Origin: Acinetobacter lwoffii
GTDB lineage: Bacteria > Pseudomonadota > Gammaproteobacteria > Pseudomonadales > Moraxellaceae
Assembly (NCBI GenBank): GCA_013530545.1
Contig: SPVA01000044.1
Span: 1 to 32,446 of the forward strand
DNA length: 32,446 nucleotides
Direction of reading: 5' to 3'
Shown: positions 15,608-27,897 of the stretch, piece after piece
Layout of the letters: each line of letters begins with the position of its first letter
How positions within the stretch are numbered: the stretch's first letter is position 1
Translations under genes and position numbers: made by a program
Notes under the pieces: generated by a model
What the model was told of the DNA's origin: nothing
What the model saw: the letters and a program-made list of their open reading frames with translations, nothing else
Database searches by the model: none

Positions 15608-17440
15608 ATGTGGTTCTTGCTGGTACTGATTTTGGGGATAGGGGCGTTAGCGATCTGGATGTGGAAACGTCCCGATCCGGTGAAACGTGATCAGGCGAAG
15701 GCTGTACAACATGATTTATGGATTGAGCAGATTGATGCTCAACTGAAACATGCAGCACGTTTGAGTTCAGATCCAGAACATCCGAATTATGAACGTGCCT
15801 ATCAGATTTATCAGGGGCTGGCCCAGCAACAGGAAATTCCACAAGCTTATGTAGGCATGGGCCTGATGCATCTGCAAGGTCTGGGACATGAGCAGAATAC
15901 CGAAAAGGCGATTAGTTATCTAGAAAAAGCCTTTCGTCTGGGCAGTGATGATGCAGCCTATCATTTGGGGCAGATTCATGAAGGGGAGGCGTATCAACAG
16001 GCTGACCCGGAAAAAGCTTTGTATTGGTACCGACATGCGGTAGCACGTGGCAATCTGGATGCCCAGTACCGCATCACTGAACTTTCTTCGACCGAAGACC
16101 ATCAAAATGAGACCGCTGCAGAGACACAGCGTCTGGCCTTGTTAATACAAAATGCCGGGCAGGGTCATGCCAATTCGCAGTATCAGCTGGCTCAATATTA
16201 TTTAACAGATTCAGCGACCCAGGATTTAGTGCAAGGAATTCATTATCTGTTTCTGGCGGCGCAACAAGATCATTTGGCTGCCAATCAGCAGATTGCGAAC
16301 TCTTATGCGCGTGGCCAGATTCTGCCTCAAGACCTGAAGCAATCGCTGCAATTTATTAAACGCTGTATCAGTCTCGGTGACCAGAAAGGTCTCTATGATT
16401 ATTATGCCGGTGTGCTACAGGGCCGTATCGATACCGACCAGCGTCAGCGCGTGTTCCAGCATTTATTACAGCAGTCCAAAGAACACGCCGATGCACACGC
16501 TAAGACCTTAATCGGGCTGGCCTATTTTCATGGCTGGTATGTTGATAAAAATGAAACCATGGCATTTCGTTACTGGGCGGAAGCGGCCAACAGTCAGCAT
16601 GCGCCTGCCTTATGTATGATTGCTGCGCTGTATTTTGAACAGCACCTGGTGGCCAACGAACCGCAAAAAGCATTTGAGTTATATCAGGCTGCCTATCAGC
16701 TTAGTCCTGACGATGTGTCTGCACGGATGGGGCTGGCACTGTGTTATTTAAATGGTGTCGGTACAGTAAAAGACATTGCCAAAGCCACACAAATGATTCA
16801 GAACGCGGCACAGCAGTATTGGCAGATTGAAGCTCAATCTGAAGCGGATTTAATTTATAGCGTTGGCCGGTTTTATAGTCTGGTTGAATACCCTTTACCG
16901 ACACGCGACAAAGCTATCCAGTACCTGAATCAGGCGGTTGCAAAAGGTTCGAAAGAGGCGGCATGGTTCCTGTACCAAGCTCTGTCAGGCATTTATCCTG
17001 TGTTTATCAATAATGCAGAGCTGGCCAATCGCTATCTGCATCAGGCTGCGCAATTGGGTCATGCCCAGGCACAAGCAGAATTGGGCTTGAAGTATCTTCA
17101 AGGGCAACAGATTGCGCAGGATATTGCCTTAGGCTTGAGCTATCTGCAAAAAGCAGCCGCTCAGCAGAATGGTGTGGCGCTAAATGCTCTGGGTGAATCC
17201 TATGAGCAAGGTCAAGGTGTTGAGAGTAATATTGAGCAAGCCGTACAGTATTATCAGCAGGCGGCAGCGCAGGTGAATGCAGATGCCTATAGTCATCTTG
17301 GACGTTTATATACCAAAGGCATTGGCGTGGCGCGTGATATCGGGATTGCACGGGACTGGCTGGAAAAAGGCAGTTTGCTCGGACATGAGCGATCGATTGA
17401 ATTATTGAAAAATGTGAATGCATATTTGCAAATGAAATAA
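15608..17440 (+). CDS. Sel1-like repeat protein with N-terminal membrane anchor
   Basis: A 610-residue protein. Residues 2-20 form a hydrophobic anchor followed by basic WKRPDPVKRDQ, so most of the chain could lie on either side of the inner membrane. The rest is a long run of Sel1-type TPR repeats. Clear units read A-Y-x-G-M-G-L-x-x-L-Q-G-x-G (about 81-94), AQAELGLKYLQGQQIAQD (about 495-512), ALNALGESYEQGQGVE (about 530-545) and AYSHLGRLYTKGIGVARD (about 562-579). Sel1 proteins are scaffolds for protein-protein contacts, often in envelope or signalling functions; the partner is unknown. Monocistronic, with its own terminator. Confidence 0.88.
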   Translation: MWFLLVLILGIGALAIWMWKRPDPVKRDQAKAVQHDLWIEQIDAQLKHAARLSSDPEHPNYERAYQIYQGLAQQQEIPQAYVGMGLMHLQGLGHEQNTEKAISYLEKAFRLGSDDAAYHLGQIHEGEAYQQADPEKALYWYRHAVARGNLDAQYRITELSSTEDHQNETAAETQRLALLIQNAGQGHANSQYQLAQYYLTDSATQDLVQGIHYLFLAAQQDHLAANQQIANSYARGQILPQDLKQSLQFIKRCISLGDQKGLYDYYAGVLQGRIDTDQRQRVFQHLLQQSKEHADAHAKTLIGLAYFHGWYVDKNETMAFRYWAEAANSQHAPALCMIAALYFEQHLVANEPQKAFELYQAAYQLSPDDVSARMGLALCYLNGVGTVKDIAKATQMIQNAAQQYWQIEAQSEADLIYSVGRFYSLVEYPLPTRDKAIQYLNQAVAKGSKEAAWFLYQALSGIYPVFINNAELANRYLHQAAQLGHAQAQAELGLKYLQGQQIAQDIALGLSYLQKAAAQQNGVALNALGESYEQGQGVESNIEQAVQYYQQAAAQVNADAYSHLGRLYTKGIGVARDIGIARDWLEKGSLLGHERSIELLKNVNAYLQMK

Positions 17441-17462
17441 ACTGACCCAAATAATATGAACT

Positions 17463-17491
17463 AAAAAACCGCTGTCTGTCAGCGGTTTTTT
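17463..17491. terminator. Bidirectional terminator between Sel1 gene and efflux operon
   Basis: AAAAAACCGCTG, loop TCTGT, CAGCGGTTTTTT. It serves the Sel1-repeat gene and the convergent minus-strand efflux operon. Confidence 0.93.
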
Positions 17492-17506
17492 ATGGATTAA
17501 GCTTTG

Positions 17507-18922
17507 TTAAGGCAATTCACGGATAGGACTACCACCCAATGCCTGCATCAAGGTGACATAGGCATTGTACTGGTTCTGTCGGGTTTGCACCAAAGACAGT
17601 CGTGCATTGCGCGTAGTTTCCTGTGCATCCAGCAGGTTCTTTAAAGCGACTGCACCATTACGATAACGCACTTCAGTCAAGCGTTCAGTTCTTTCGGCCA
17701 ACTCAACATTGCGTTGCTGCAAAGCCACCTGCTTAGTGAGCTCAGTCCGATTCGACAAGGCATTTTCCACATCGGCAAAGGCTTCATACATGGTCTGGCG
17801 ATACTGGATAATGGCTTTTTCATATTCCAGCTCATTGACTTGTAGATCACGTTTCATGTCATTCCATTGCAGGAAAGGCAAAGTCAGACCAGCACCTAAA
17901 GTTGCAACCGGATTTTTCAGGGCATTCGAGAGGGAAGTACTGCTGCCAATACCGGTGGTCAGATTACCGGTCAAACTAATGGATGGATAGTAGCTGGCTT
18001 TGTTGGCATCTTTATTGGCTAGTGCCTTACGCAAGCGCAGTTCAGTCGCTCGAAGGTCAGGGCGACGTGACAACAAACTCGCCGGTAAGTCAGCCTGAAT
18101 ACTCGGCAATTGAATATTCGGTAAACGGCTTGGCTCTTGAATCGCGAGCTGTTGAACCGGCATGTGCAGCAATACCGCGAGTCCGGTACGTGTTTCCACA
18201 CGTTGCTGTTCAATCTGGCTTAAAGTCGCCTGTTGACTTTGAATTGCCTGTTCCGCCTGGGTTAAATCCAGACCGGATACTGCGCCGGCACGATATTGCA
18301 CCCGCACCAGATCATAGGTTTTTTGCGCGGTCGCCAGATTTTGCTGTACCACACTATAACGTTCATTCAGATAAGCCAGTTGCCAGTACAATTGTGCCGT
18401 GGTGCCAATCAGGCTTTGTGCGGTTGCCTGCAAGTCTTCTTCAGAGGCCAGTGCTTCCCAGCGTGCCGCTTCAGTCTGATTGGCCAGTTTGCCAAACAGA
18501 TCCAGTTCATAGCTTAAACCCGGATAATTAATCCCAAAACTCGATGAACTATCACCATCTTCTAAATCAAAACTTCTACGTGTTGTCAGTCCGGCATCAC
18601 CGACACGAACGCCTTGCTGACTTTGAGCTTGTCTGGCTTGAATACGGGCCTGTTGTAAACTGATGCCGGCCACTGCCAGATCGGTATTCTGCGCCAATAC
18701 TTCATTCACCAAATTATTTAATTGCGGATCTTTAAATAAAGTCCACCATTGATCTGCCAAAATATCGGCATGAATCTGCTGACTAAGCACCTTATTGTTT
18801 TGAAAGCTACCCGGCATATTGATCGCAGGCTGTTGATAGGGGGTTTTCACCACTGCGGCACAACCGACCAGCGAGCTTCCCAGCAACAGGGCACTGGCAA
18901 GCTTGGTTAAATTCATTTGCAT
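17507..18922 (-). CDS. TolC/NodT-type outer membrane efflux lipoprotein
   Basis: A 471-residue outer-membrane channel subunit. A signal peptide ends in lipobox SLVGC (Cys21), which places it with the NodT/OprM lipoprotein branch rather than TolC itself. Two OEP repeats follow: the first with DPQLNNLVNEVLAQNTDLAVA (about 73-93), the second with SRRPDLRATELRLRKALANK (about 283-302). I use ATG 18922, preceded by AAGGA; the open frame extends ten codons upstream into macB. It starts 10 bases after macB and completes a tripartite pump with macA and macB. Confidence 0.93.
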   Translation of the reverse strand: MQMNLTKLASALLLGSSLVGCAAVVKTPYQQPAINMPGSFQNNKVLSQQIHADILADQWWTLFKDPQLNNLVNEVLAQNTDLAVAGISLQQARIQARQAQSQQGVRVGDAGLTTRRSFDLEDGDSSSSFGINYPGLSYELDLFGKLANQTEAARWEALASEEDLQATAQSLIGTTAQLYWQLAYLNERYSVVQQNLATAQKTYDLVRVQYRAGAVSGLDLTQAEQAIQSQQATLSQIEQQRVETRTGLAVLLHMPVQQLAIQEPSRLPNIQLPSIQADLPASLLSRRPDLRATELRLRKALANKDANKASYYPSISLTGNLTTGIGSSTSLSNALKNPVATLGAGLTLPFLQWNDMKRDLQVNELEYEKAIIQYRQTMYEAFADVENALSNRTELTKQVALQQRNVELAERTERLTEVRYRNGAVALKNLLDAQETTRNARLSLVQTRQNQYNAYVTLMQALGGSPIRELP

Positions 18923-18932
18923 ATCAGGTTCC

Positions 18933-20909
18933 TTATTCGCGAGAAAGCGCATCGACTGGATTCAGACGAGCGGCATTACGTGCCGGGATAAAGCCAAACA
19001 CAATCCCGATCAGGCTTGAGCAGACAAAGGCAGCCACAATCGAAGTGGTTGAATAGGCCATCTGGAAAGTACCGCCGGCAAAGTGGGTAATTAGCTGGCC
19101 AATCCCGAGCGAGAGCAGCACCCCCAAAATACCGCCTAAAATACACACCAGCACTGCTTCAATCAGGAACTGCTGCAAAATATCACTTTGACGTGCACCC
19201 ACTGCCATCCGCACCCCAATTTCCTGAGTACGTTCAGTCACGGACACCAGCATGATATTCATCACCCCGATCCCGCCGACCACCAGTGAAATCACAGCAA
19301 TCGCCGAAATTAAAAGCGTCATAGTCGCTGTGGTCTGCTGAATGGTTTCACGAATACTGTCGGCATTCTGGGTAAACACATCCTGCGCGCCATGGCGCTG
19401 TACCAACAGGTTTAAAATTGCATTTTCAGCCGCCGCACTTGGATATTCATCCTTAATCCGCACAATGATGCTGCGAACGTTAGATTGCCCCAGCATACGA
19501 CTCATCACGGTAGAATACGGCAGGTAGACATTCAGGCTGTCATTATTGCCCATCATGCCTTTTTGTGCATCAATCACCCCGATAATCCGGCTCGGGACGC
19601 TACCGAGTAAAATCACCTGTCCCACCGGATTAGTACCATCTTTAAAGAAGGTATTTTTGGTATTGGTGTCAATGACAACATCTTGTGCCTGTTGCATGAC
19701 GCTACTGCGGTCAAAGGGCTGACCGGACTGGAAAGTCATGCCACGCACATAAAAGAAATCTTCACTGACGCCGTTGACCGTGGTTGAAGCTTCGATTTCT
19801 TTATAACGGCCGGTGACACTGCTATTCACCGATGGGCTGACGCCATCGACATACGGTTGTTCAGCCAGCGCATCGGCATCGGCCGGAATCAGGGTTTTGG
19901 ACTGTGAAGATCTGGAATTGTCCCCAAAGCCTCGACCCTGAAATACAGTAATGGTATTGGTCCCCAGACTACTGATATTTTCCAGAATCTGCTTTTGTGA
20001 GCCATTACCGAGTGCCACCACCGAGACCACCGAAGCGATACCGATAATGATTCCGAGCATGGTCAGGAAAGTCCGCATGCGATGTGCATTCATGGCCAGC
20101 AAGGCCATACGAAAGGCTTCACCTAGACGGTCAACTGCAGAACGCCATGAAGAAATCTTCTTTTGTTCACTGCGGATTAGCGGCTGTTTTTCCAGATGCT
20201 CTTCGACTTCAGGAACATTGGGTTGGTCGGAAATGATATTGCCGTCTGAAATCTCGATAATACGCGTCGCATTTTTCGCTACATTATGATCATGCGTGAC
20301 CAGAATGATGGTATGACCTTTGGCATTCAGTTCACGCAAAATACGCATCACTTCAATACCGCTGTTCTTATCCAATGCACCTGTCGGTTCATCGGCCAAA
20401 ATCACGTCACCGCCATTCATCAGCGCACGGGCAATCGAAACCCGTTGCTGCTGACCACCAGAGAGCTGACTCGGACGGTTCAGGGTTTTTTCACCCAGCC
20501 CCAGATCGGTCAGAATCTTGACGGCTCGTGCATGCCGTTCAGATGAATCTGCACCAGCATAAATCGCAGGAACTTCGACATTGCCTGCTGCGTTTAAATC
20601 GCCCAGTAAATGATAACGCTGGAAAATAAAGCCGAAATATTCACGGCGTAATTGCGCGAGTTCATCCGCTTCCAGTTCGCGGGTTTCACGGCCTTTGACC
20701 TTGTAGCTACCGGTAGTTGGTTTGTCCAGACAACCCAGAATGTTCATCAGGGTTGATTTACCGGAACCGGACTGGCCGACAATCGCCACCAGTTCACCTG
20801 GATAAATCTCCAGATTCACCCCTTTTAAAATCTGGACCGTGCTTTCACCCGCAGGGAATTCACGAACCAGATTTTTCACCTCGAGGAGAGGCTGTTGTTG
20901 TGAATTCAT
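18933..20909 (-). CDS. macB: MacB-type ABC exporter
   Basis: A 658-residue inner-membrane ABC transporter with the ATPase at the N-terminus: Walker A GQSGSGKS (45-52), signature LSGGQ (149-153), Walker B ILADE (170-174), then a membrane helix around 280-305, a large periplasmic domain and three C-terminal helices. This is the MacB topology. MacB works with a MacA adaptor and an outer-membrane channel to move macrolides, peptides or siderophores from the periplasm outward. The stop is 10 bases before the channel gene, and macA lies 2 bases upstream, so all three are one operon. Confidence 0.95.
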   Translation of the reverse strand: MNSQQQPLLEVKNLVREFPAGESTVQILKGVNLEIYPGELVAIVGQSGSGKSTLMNILGCLDKPTTGSYKVKGRETRELEADELAQLRREYFGFIFQRYHLLGDLNAAGNVEVPAIYAGADSSERHARAVKILTDLGLGEKTLNRPSQLSGGQQQRVSIARALMNGGDVILADEPTGALDKNSGIEVMRILRELNAKGHTIILVTHDHNVAKNATRIIEISDGNIISDQPNVPEVEEHLEKQPLIRSEQKKISSWRSAVDRLGEAFRMALLAMNAHRMRTFLTMLGIIIGIASVVSVVALGNGSQKQILENISSLGTNTITVFQGRGFGDNSRSSQSKTLIPADADALAEQPYVDGVSPSVNSSVTGRYKEIEASTTVNGVSEDFFYVRGMTFQSGQPFDRSSVMQQAQDVVIDTNTKNTFFKDGTNPVGQVILLGSVPSRIIGVIDAQKGMMGNNDSLNVYLPYSTVMSRMLGQSNVRSIIVRIKDEYPSAAAENAILNLLVQRHGAQDVFTQNADSIRETIQQTTATMTLLISAIAVISLVVGGIGVMNIMLVSVTERTQEIGVRMAVGARQSDILQQFLIEAVLVCILGGILGVLLSLGIGQLITHFAGGTFQMAYSTTSIVAAFVCSSLIGIVFGFIPARNAARLNPVDALSRE

Positions 20910-20911
20910 GC

Positions 20912-22273
20912 TTACATTCTCATTGGGCCACGGCTATTGCCACCGCGTTTTGCTGCATCATTGGAGGTATCAGAACCATCGGCAATCACCACCTGATCAC
21001 CACGTTTTAAACCTTTCAGCACTTGCGCAGTCGCGCGGTTATTCAAACCGATTAATACAGGGGTTGGTTTTGCAGTACCATCGGCTTGCAAGACACGAAC
21101 CATGCCACGCTGTGCTTTACCTTGCTCAATCAGCGCAAGTTCTGCTTCAGACAGGTTTAGACGCGCTGGACGTTCAGCGGCAGGGCGGTTGCCTTGAGCC
21201 GATTCAGCTTCAGAACGTGATGCCGGGCCGCCTTCACCGCGAGAACCCTCACCACGAGCTTCACCACGATTGGCACGTGGCGGACGGTTTGAACCTTGAA
21301 TGGCTGCAGCAGGAATGGTCAGTACATTTTTGGCTTCATCCAGCACGATATAAACTTGCGCCGTCATATCAATACGCAATTTTCCATCTTCATTCGGGAC
21401 ATCGAACAATGCGTTGTAATACACCGCAGAACTTGACGATGAGCTTGATGTATTGCTATCGGTATTAATTGAATTGGGTGCAGGCTCAACCTGACGCAGT
21501 TTAGCGTAAATCTTTTTCTCGTTATTACCTAAGGTGGTGAAATAAACCGTCTGACCTTCTTCAACTTTCATGACATCTGCTTCAGAAATTTCAGCTTTAA
21601 TGGTCATGGTGTCGAGTTTGGCCAGTTTGACAATGGTCGGCGCACTCTGGTTGGCGTTTACAGTCTGACCTTCTTCGGTCACAATCGCCACAATTGTGCC
21701 ATCCATCGGGGCCACAATCTGGGTATAGCCAAGATCTTCTTTGGCAGTCGCCAGCGTCAAACGTGACTGTTCAATCTGTGCATTGATGGCAGTAATATCC
21801 GCTTGTGCTGTTTTATAGTTCGCAAATGCAGATTCTAGCTCTGAGCGAGAAGTGGCATCCTGTGCATACATGGCTTTTTGACGGTTGTATTCAGCTTCAA
21901 CTTTGGCCAAATTCGCCTGTCTTACTGCAAGTTGTGCCATCTGATTTTTAATGCTGGCTTCAGCGGTTTTTAAATCATTTTCCTGACGAACGGAGTCAAT
22001 CCGCGCAATCAGCTGACCTTGCTTGACCTGATCGCCCAGTTCTACATACATTTTTCTGACCTGACCCGAAACCTGCGCCCCCACGCTGACCATCTTGGTC
22101 GCTTCCAGAATACCAGTTGCCAGTACAGAGCTTTCGATATCGCCTTGGGTGACTTCAGCCGTAATATATTGCGGAGGCTGTTCTTTGGGTTTGAGGAAGT
22201 ACCACCCCGCAGCGATGAGCGCAATGGCAATCACGGCGGCCATAATCAATTTCGTCGGTTTTATTTTTGGCAT
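20912..22273 (-). CDS. macA: MacA-type periplasmic adaptor
   Basis: A 453-residue membrane-fusion protein linking MacB to the outer-membrane channel. Membrane anchor about 9-27, biotinyl-lipoyl domain with [19 protein letters not shown] (about 54-72), a long alpha-helical hairpin (about 98-180), the second lipoyl half with [16 protein letters not shown], and a beta-barrel. Two low-complexity inserts are unusual: a Ser run (about 276-283) and a Gly/Arg/Glu-rich stretch (about 330-372). The protein is longer than E. coli MacA (371). Start ATG 22273 chosen over a TTG two codons upstream. A Fur-box-like sequence lies about 85 bases before the start. Confidence 0.94.
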   Translation of the reverse strand: MPKIKPTKLIMAAVIAIALIAAGWYFLKPKEQPPQYITAEVTQGDIESSVLATGILEATKMVSVGAQVSGQVRKMYVELGDQVKQGQLIARIDSVRQENDLKTAEASIKNQMAQLAVRQANLAKVEAEYNRQKAMYAQDATSRSELESAFANYKTAQADITAINAQIEQSRLTLATAKEDLGYTQIVAPMDGTIVAIVTEEGQTVNANQSAPTIVKLAKLDTMTIKAEISEADVMKVEEGQTVYFTTLGNNEKKIYAKLRQVEPAPNSINTDSNTSSSSSSSAVYYNALFDVPNEDGKLRIDMTAQVYIVLDEAKNVLTIPAAAIQGSNRPPRANRGEARGEGSRGEGGPASRSEAESAQGNRPAAERPARLNLSEAELALIEQGKAQRGMVRVLQADGTAKPTPVLIGLNNRATAQVLKGLKRGDQVVIADGSDTSNDAAKRGGNSRGPMRM

Positions 22274-22355
22274 GATCAATATCGGTTCAAAATCAGAGAA
22301 TTGTGAACGATTATAAAAGCGAAATTAGGATAAATCGTGTATTTTTTTAAACTAA

Positions 22356-22370
22356 TGGGAATGATTATTA
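22356..22370. promoter_or_regulatory. Fur-box-like sequence upstream of macA
   Basis: TGGGAAT-G-ATTATTA matches the 7-1-7 Fur consensus TGATAAT-n-ATTATCA at 11 of 14 positions. It lies in the 124-base gap between holA and macA, in the likely macA promoter region. The site is AT-rich, so chance cannot be excluded. Confidence 0.4.
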
Positions 22371-22397
22371 TTTTATTTTTCGAATTTTGACAAAGAC

Positions 22398-23384
22398 TTA
22401 GTGAAATAGGGGCTTGCCACAGATAATGGAAATCGCCTGTAGTACCAAATGCTCCGGATTTTCATGTCCGAGTCCTTTAATTGAGGCATCAATTCTTAAT
22501 AATAACCCCGGCCAGGCCAGAAAAGTCTGTGGGCTGAGACGGCGCAAGGCTTGTTGATATAACCCGACTTTGGTTTTCCAGATCCCGATTTGCAAGGCAT
22601 TTTGCGGTTGTTCAAACAGCTGCATCAACAGACGCATTTCCTTGCTGAGACTCCATAAAATCAGGCTCATCGGTTCATCTGAAACGACTAGATACTGAAA
22701 AATTTTGATCGACTGGGAAAGATTACCTTGTAGCAGGGCATCGCTCAAATCATAGGTGCTATAACGTGACTGATCTTGTAAACATGCATATAAATGATCA
22801 ACCTGAATGATATCGACTTCAGCAAAGGTATCGCTAACCCGCATCAGGCTGTTCTTTGCTGCAAGCAGGTTGTGCTCATGATGTTGTTCCAGCCATTGCC
22901 AGGCATCATTGGCTAAACGAATGCCGAGTTTTTCAGCTTCAATACCCAGAATCTGCTGCCGGTCTTTTGGATAATTGGCCACCAGCGAAACATTCACACC
23001 ATTGGCATCAATCAGCTGAAAGAAACTGGATTTCAGGCTATTACTATCCTGTTTGGGCATCACCACCAACAGCAGGTTTTGTTCATTATGCTGCAAATAG
23101 TTTTTCAGTAACTTGATTGCGCTGGCATCCGGTTTGATATTGCCATGTACTTCAATCGCCAACTGGGTTGAAAACAGCGACAAGCTGTTCAAGGCATTAA
23201 AGACGGTTTTCCAGTCGGCGACCGAACTAATGTCATAGCGTTGACGTTCGATGTCCTGCTTTTGCCAGCTGGCCCGAAAGGCATCAATTAAATTCTGTTC
23301 CAGCAAAGGCTCTTGACCATGCAAGACCCAAGCACCGCGAGCTTCATCGACACGTTTCAGGGCTTGTAGATAATCAAGTTTCAT
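22398..23384 (-). CDS. holA: DNA polymerase III subunit delta
   Basis: A 328-residue subunit of the clamp loader that opens the beta clamp. Recognised from the N-terminal MKLDYLQALKRVDEARGAWVLHGQEPLLEQNLIDAFR, the WKTVFNALNSLSLFSTQLAIEVH clamp-binding region (about 57-79) and overall length; the C-terminal collar domain carries SLILWSLSKEMRLLMQL. It follows lptE by 9 bases and leuS further upstream, the same order as leuS-lptE-holA in E. coli. Confidence 0.93.
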   Translation of the reverse strand: MKLDYLQALKRVDEARGAWVLHGQEPLLEQNLIDAFRASWQKQDIERQRYDISSVADWKTVFNALNSLSLFSTQLAIEVHGNIKPDASAIKLLKNYLQHNEQNLLLVVMPKQDSNSLKSSFFQLIDANGVNVSLVANYPKDRQQILGIEAEKLGIRLANDAWQWLEQHHEHNLLAAKNSLMRVSDTFAEVDIIQVDHLYACLQDQSRYSTYDLSDALLQGNLSQSIKIFQYLVVSDEPMSLILWSLSKEMRLLMQLFEQPQNALQIGIWKTKVGLYQQALRRLSPQTFLAWPGLLLRIDASIKGLGHENPEHLVLQAISIICGKPLFH

Positions 23385-23393
23385 AAAGAGGTC

Positions 23394-23927
23394 TTATTGA
23401 GCAGGTTGCGCTGAGGTATTTTGTTTGGCTAAGGGTAAGCGGTTCGATGAAATCTGACGTGCAATCTGCTGCGCCACATCATCAATAATGACCTGATTCA
23501 GATATTTTTGTTCCTGGTCATCGGTGTTGACCGTTTCAATATCATATTGATACGTACGTGTTGCCACGACAGTGCGTGGTTCAGTGATCGGATTGCCTTG
23601 TGCATCTTCAATCCGGAAAGTCACGTTTAAACGTAACAAGGTTTCAACTAGTTTACCGTTCAGTTCCAGACGGCGAGGGGTGTAATCCAGGACACGTAAC
23701 ACATAAGCATTGGGTGCATTACTCAGCTGTACGCCTGCAGCACCGAGGTAAACTGCCAGTTTCTCTTGCAGTTCTTCAGTATTGGGCGGTAAAGACAGGC
23801 TCATGACAGAGTAAGCAACAGGGGCGGAGCTCGGATTGGTTCCTTTCAGATGAAAGCCACAGCCGACTAAGCCTGCACTCAGACCACAAGTTAAAACAAT
23901 TGCTGCTAAATGTTTGCCCAAATGCAT
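23394..23927 (-). CDS. lptE: LPS-assembly lipoprotein LptE
   Basis: A 177-residue outer-membrane lipoprotein that plugs the LptD barrel and helps insert lipopolysaccharide or lipooligosaccharide. The signal ends in LVGCGFHLKG with Cys23, a typical LptE start, and is followed by YSVMSLSLPPNTEEL and LNGKLVETLLRLNVTFRIED. I use ATG 23927, with AGGG six bases upstream; a longer open frame to 23990 would disrupt the signal peptide. Located between leuS and holA. Confidence 0.92.
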   Translation of the reverse strand: MHLGKHLAAIVLTCGLSAGLVGCGFHLKGTNPSSAPVAYSVMSLSLPPNTEELQEKLAVYLGAAGVQLSNAPNAYVLRVLDYTPRRLELNGKLVETLLRLNVTFRIEDAQGNPITEPRTVVATRTYQYDIETVNTDDQEQKYLNQVIIDDVAQQIARQISSNRLPLAKQNTSAQPAQ

Positions 23928-23988
23928 GTGTTGCCCTCTATGCTTCCCGAAGGGGAATATTTGAAATCCTGAACTGGATTGTAAAGTC

Positions 23989-24015
23989 AAAGCCCGTTGG
24001 CTGGCAACGGGCTTT
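23989..24015. terminator. Hairpin between leuS and lptE
   Basis: AAAGCCCGTTG (23989-23999) pairs with CAACGGGCTTT (24005-24015) around a five-base loop. On the minus strand the T tract is short, so this may attenuate rather than fully end the leuS transcript before lptE. Confidence 0.55.
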
Positions 24016-24041
24016 GTTTGGGAATTGTGAAATCCTTCAGA

Positions 24042-24128
24042 AAGTTCCTTCTCCCTCTGGGAGAAGGTTAGGATGAGGGGTTATATATTTACCTCTCCCT
24101 AGCCCTCTCCTGAGAGGAGAGGGAACTT
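24042..24128. repeat. MITE-like palindromic element downstream of leuS
   Basis: The element is bounded by AAGTTCC (24042-24048) and its inverse GGAACTT (24122-24128). Each arm folds into its own hairpin: CCTTCTCCC / GGGAGAAGG (24047-24067) and CCCTCTCCT / AGGAGAGGG (24103-24123). The two arms are imperfect inverted copies of each other around an AT-rich centre. This resembles small non-coding repeats scattered between genes in gammaproteobacteria. Confidence 0.6.
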
Positions 24129-24134
24129 AAGGAT

Positions 24135-26771
<2,637 letters not shown>

Positions 26772-26802
26772 TTACGGTGAAAAAAGTCTGTTGCACAGCA
26801 TA

Positions 26803-26834
26803 GCGCAAAATGCACCTAAAAGTGAATTTTGCGC
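26803..26834. terminator. Hairpin between the DUF4124 gene and leuS
   Basis: GCGCAAAAT (26803-26811) pairs with ATTTTGCGC (26826-26834), extended inward by CAC / GTG. There is no direct T tract on the minus strand, so it may be a weak terminator or a leuS leader structure. Confidence 0.45.
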
Positions 26835-26879
26835 CGGCATTTCCCGAAGAAAAAACACGCTGTTCTATATAGAGGTGTC

Positions 26880-27233
26880 TTATAAAGCAACTGCACGATT
26901 TTTAGATTGCTGCAAGGCTTCGTTGGCTTCACGTTGTTGCTGGTCCTGATTCGCAGGAACTTGAGGGGCTTGTTGCTGTTGTTCTTGAGGTGTGTTCTCG
27001 GTTTGAACTTCAGTTTCAGCTGTTCTTGGAGATGCCGGTGCTGAATTTTTCCAGCCATAAGTATCCACTGTGGTGGCTTTTTTCGCAGATTTTGGTGGTG
27101 GCGTCTTGGTATAATGCGTGACACCTTTCGCATCGACCCATTTATGATACTGGATCGCGGAAGCGCTGGTGCTACAGATGCTCAAAACAACTGCGCAACT
27201 CAAACTGAAGGCGGTTAAAAAAGATATTTTCAT
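26880..27233 (-). CDS. DUF4124-domain secreted protein
   Basis: A 117-residue exported protein with a signal peptide (about 1-26, cleaved after ASA). The mature start carries YHKWVDAKGVTHYTKTPPP (about 29-47), the DUF4124 signature found in many small proteobacterial envelope proteins. The rest is a Gln/Pro-rich, disordered tail. Function unknown. It is separated from leuS by a hairpin and faces a long gap upstream. Confidence 0.85.
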   Translation of the reverse strand: MKISFLTAFSLSCAVVLSICSTSASAIQYHKWVDAKGVTHYTKTPPPKSAKKATTVDTYGWKNSAPASPRTAETEVQTENTPQEQQQQAPQVPANQDQQQREANEALQQSKNRAVAL

Positions 27234-27834
27234 TGTTCTTGGGCCTCGGCTTGCTAGGCATGGAATACTGCAATTATTGTAGTGATATTTTCAGTAAAAA
27301 TGATGGATTTTTATCTGCTTTATTCAAAGCTAACTGCTTAAATAAGCTCAATCTAGCGTATAAGAAATCAGAGACAAATCTTCGTATACAAAATTTATTG
27401 ATAAACAATTTCCTTTCATTTAATAAAAATTCATTCATTTTTTTTATATAAGACATACTAAAAATTTATAAAATTAAATATATAAGTTTATGAATTTTAT
27501 TGGATTAAATATTATTAGATTAATTCTTTATTACTGTCTTTGCTCTAGATCGCTGTTAAAAACAGCAAATCAGGTGTTTTTAAGCGCATATTGCCTGTTT
27601 TTTAAACTTGACTTTAAAGCCTGAAAACACAAGAATGCTGCAATAGTTTTATATGCCTTAATCGATCACCCTTCGACTAAGTGTCATTTCATGCAGTGGG
27701 CGATTTCTCTAGCCGAGAAATTGAACAAAGCTAAGCAAAATATGTTTATCCCAACATGTTTTAGGTCTTGTATTGCTCGAACAGCCAAGAGATCAGATTT
27801 TTTTCCTATTGCTATGAAAACTATGAAATTTGTG

Positions 27835-27843
27835 TGCTATAAC
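27835..27843 (+). promoter_or_regulatory. Extended -10 promoter candidate for ilvI
   Basis: TGCTATAAC is an extended -10 element (TG-n-TATAAC). No strong -35 precedes it, as is common for extended -10 promoters. A start near 27850 would give a leader of about 70 bases containing the hairpin at 27867-27897. Confidence 0.4.
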
Positions 27844-27866
27844 AGTGCAGACAGTTAACAAATGAA

Positions 27867-27897
27867 ACACTGCAAATGCCTCCCATTTGTGCAGTGT
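27867..27897 (+). promoter_or_regulatory. Leader hairpin directly before ilvI
   Basis: ACACTGC-AAATG (27867-27878) pairs with CATTT-GT-GCAGTGT (27884-27897), a 12-bp stem with a two-base bulge and a CCTCC loop. It ends 8 bases before the AGGGTG ribosome site (27906-27911), with no T tract, so it is not a terminator and may influence translation. No leader peptide rich in Ile, Leu or Val was found. Confidence 0.5.

Noticed and set aside
27233..27456. Overlapping small frames on both strands in the AT-rich gap
   Set aside because: Composition is that of random AT-rich DNA, with no start signals and no family resemblance.
27691..27858. Open frame of 55 codons in the ilvI leader as an attenuator peptide
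   Set aside because: No ribosome site, no run of Ile, Leu or Val codons, and its end does not pair with a terminator hairpin.
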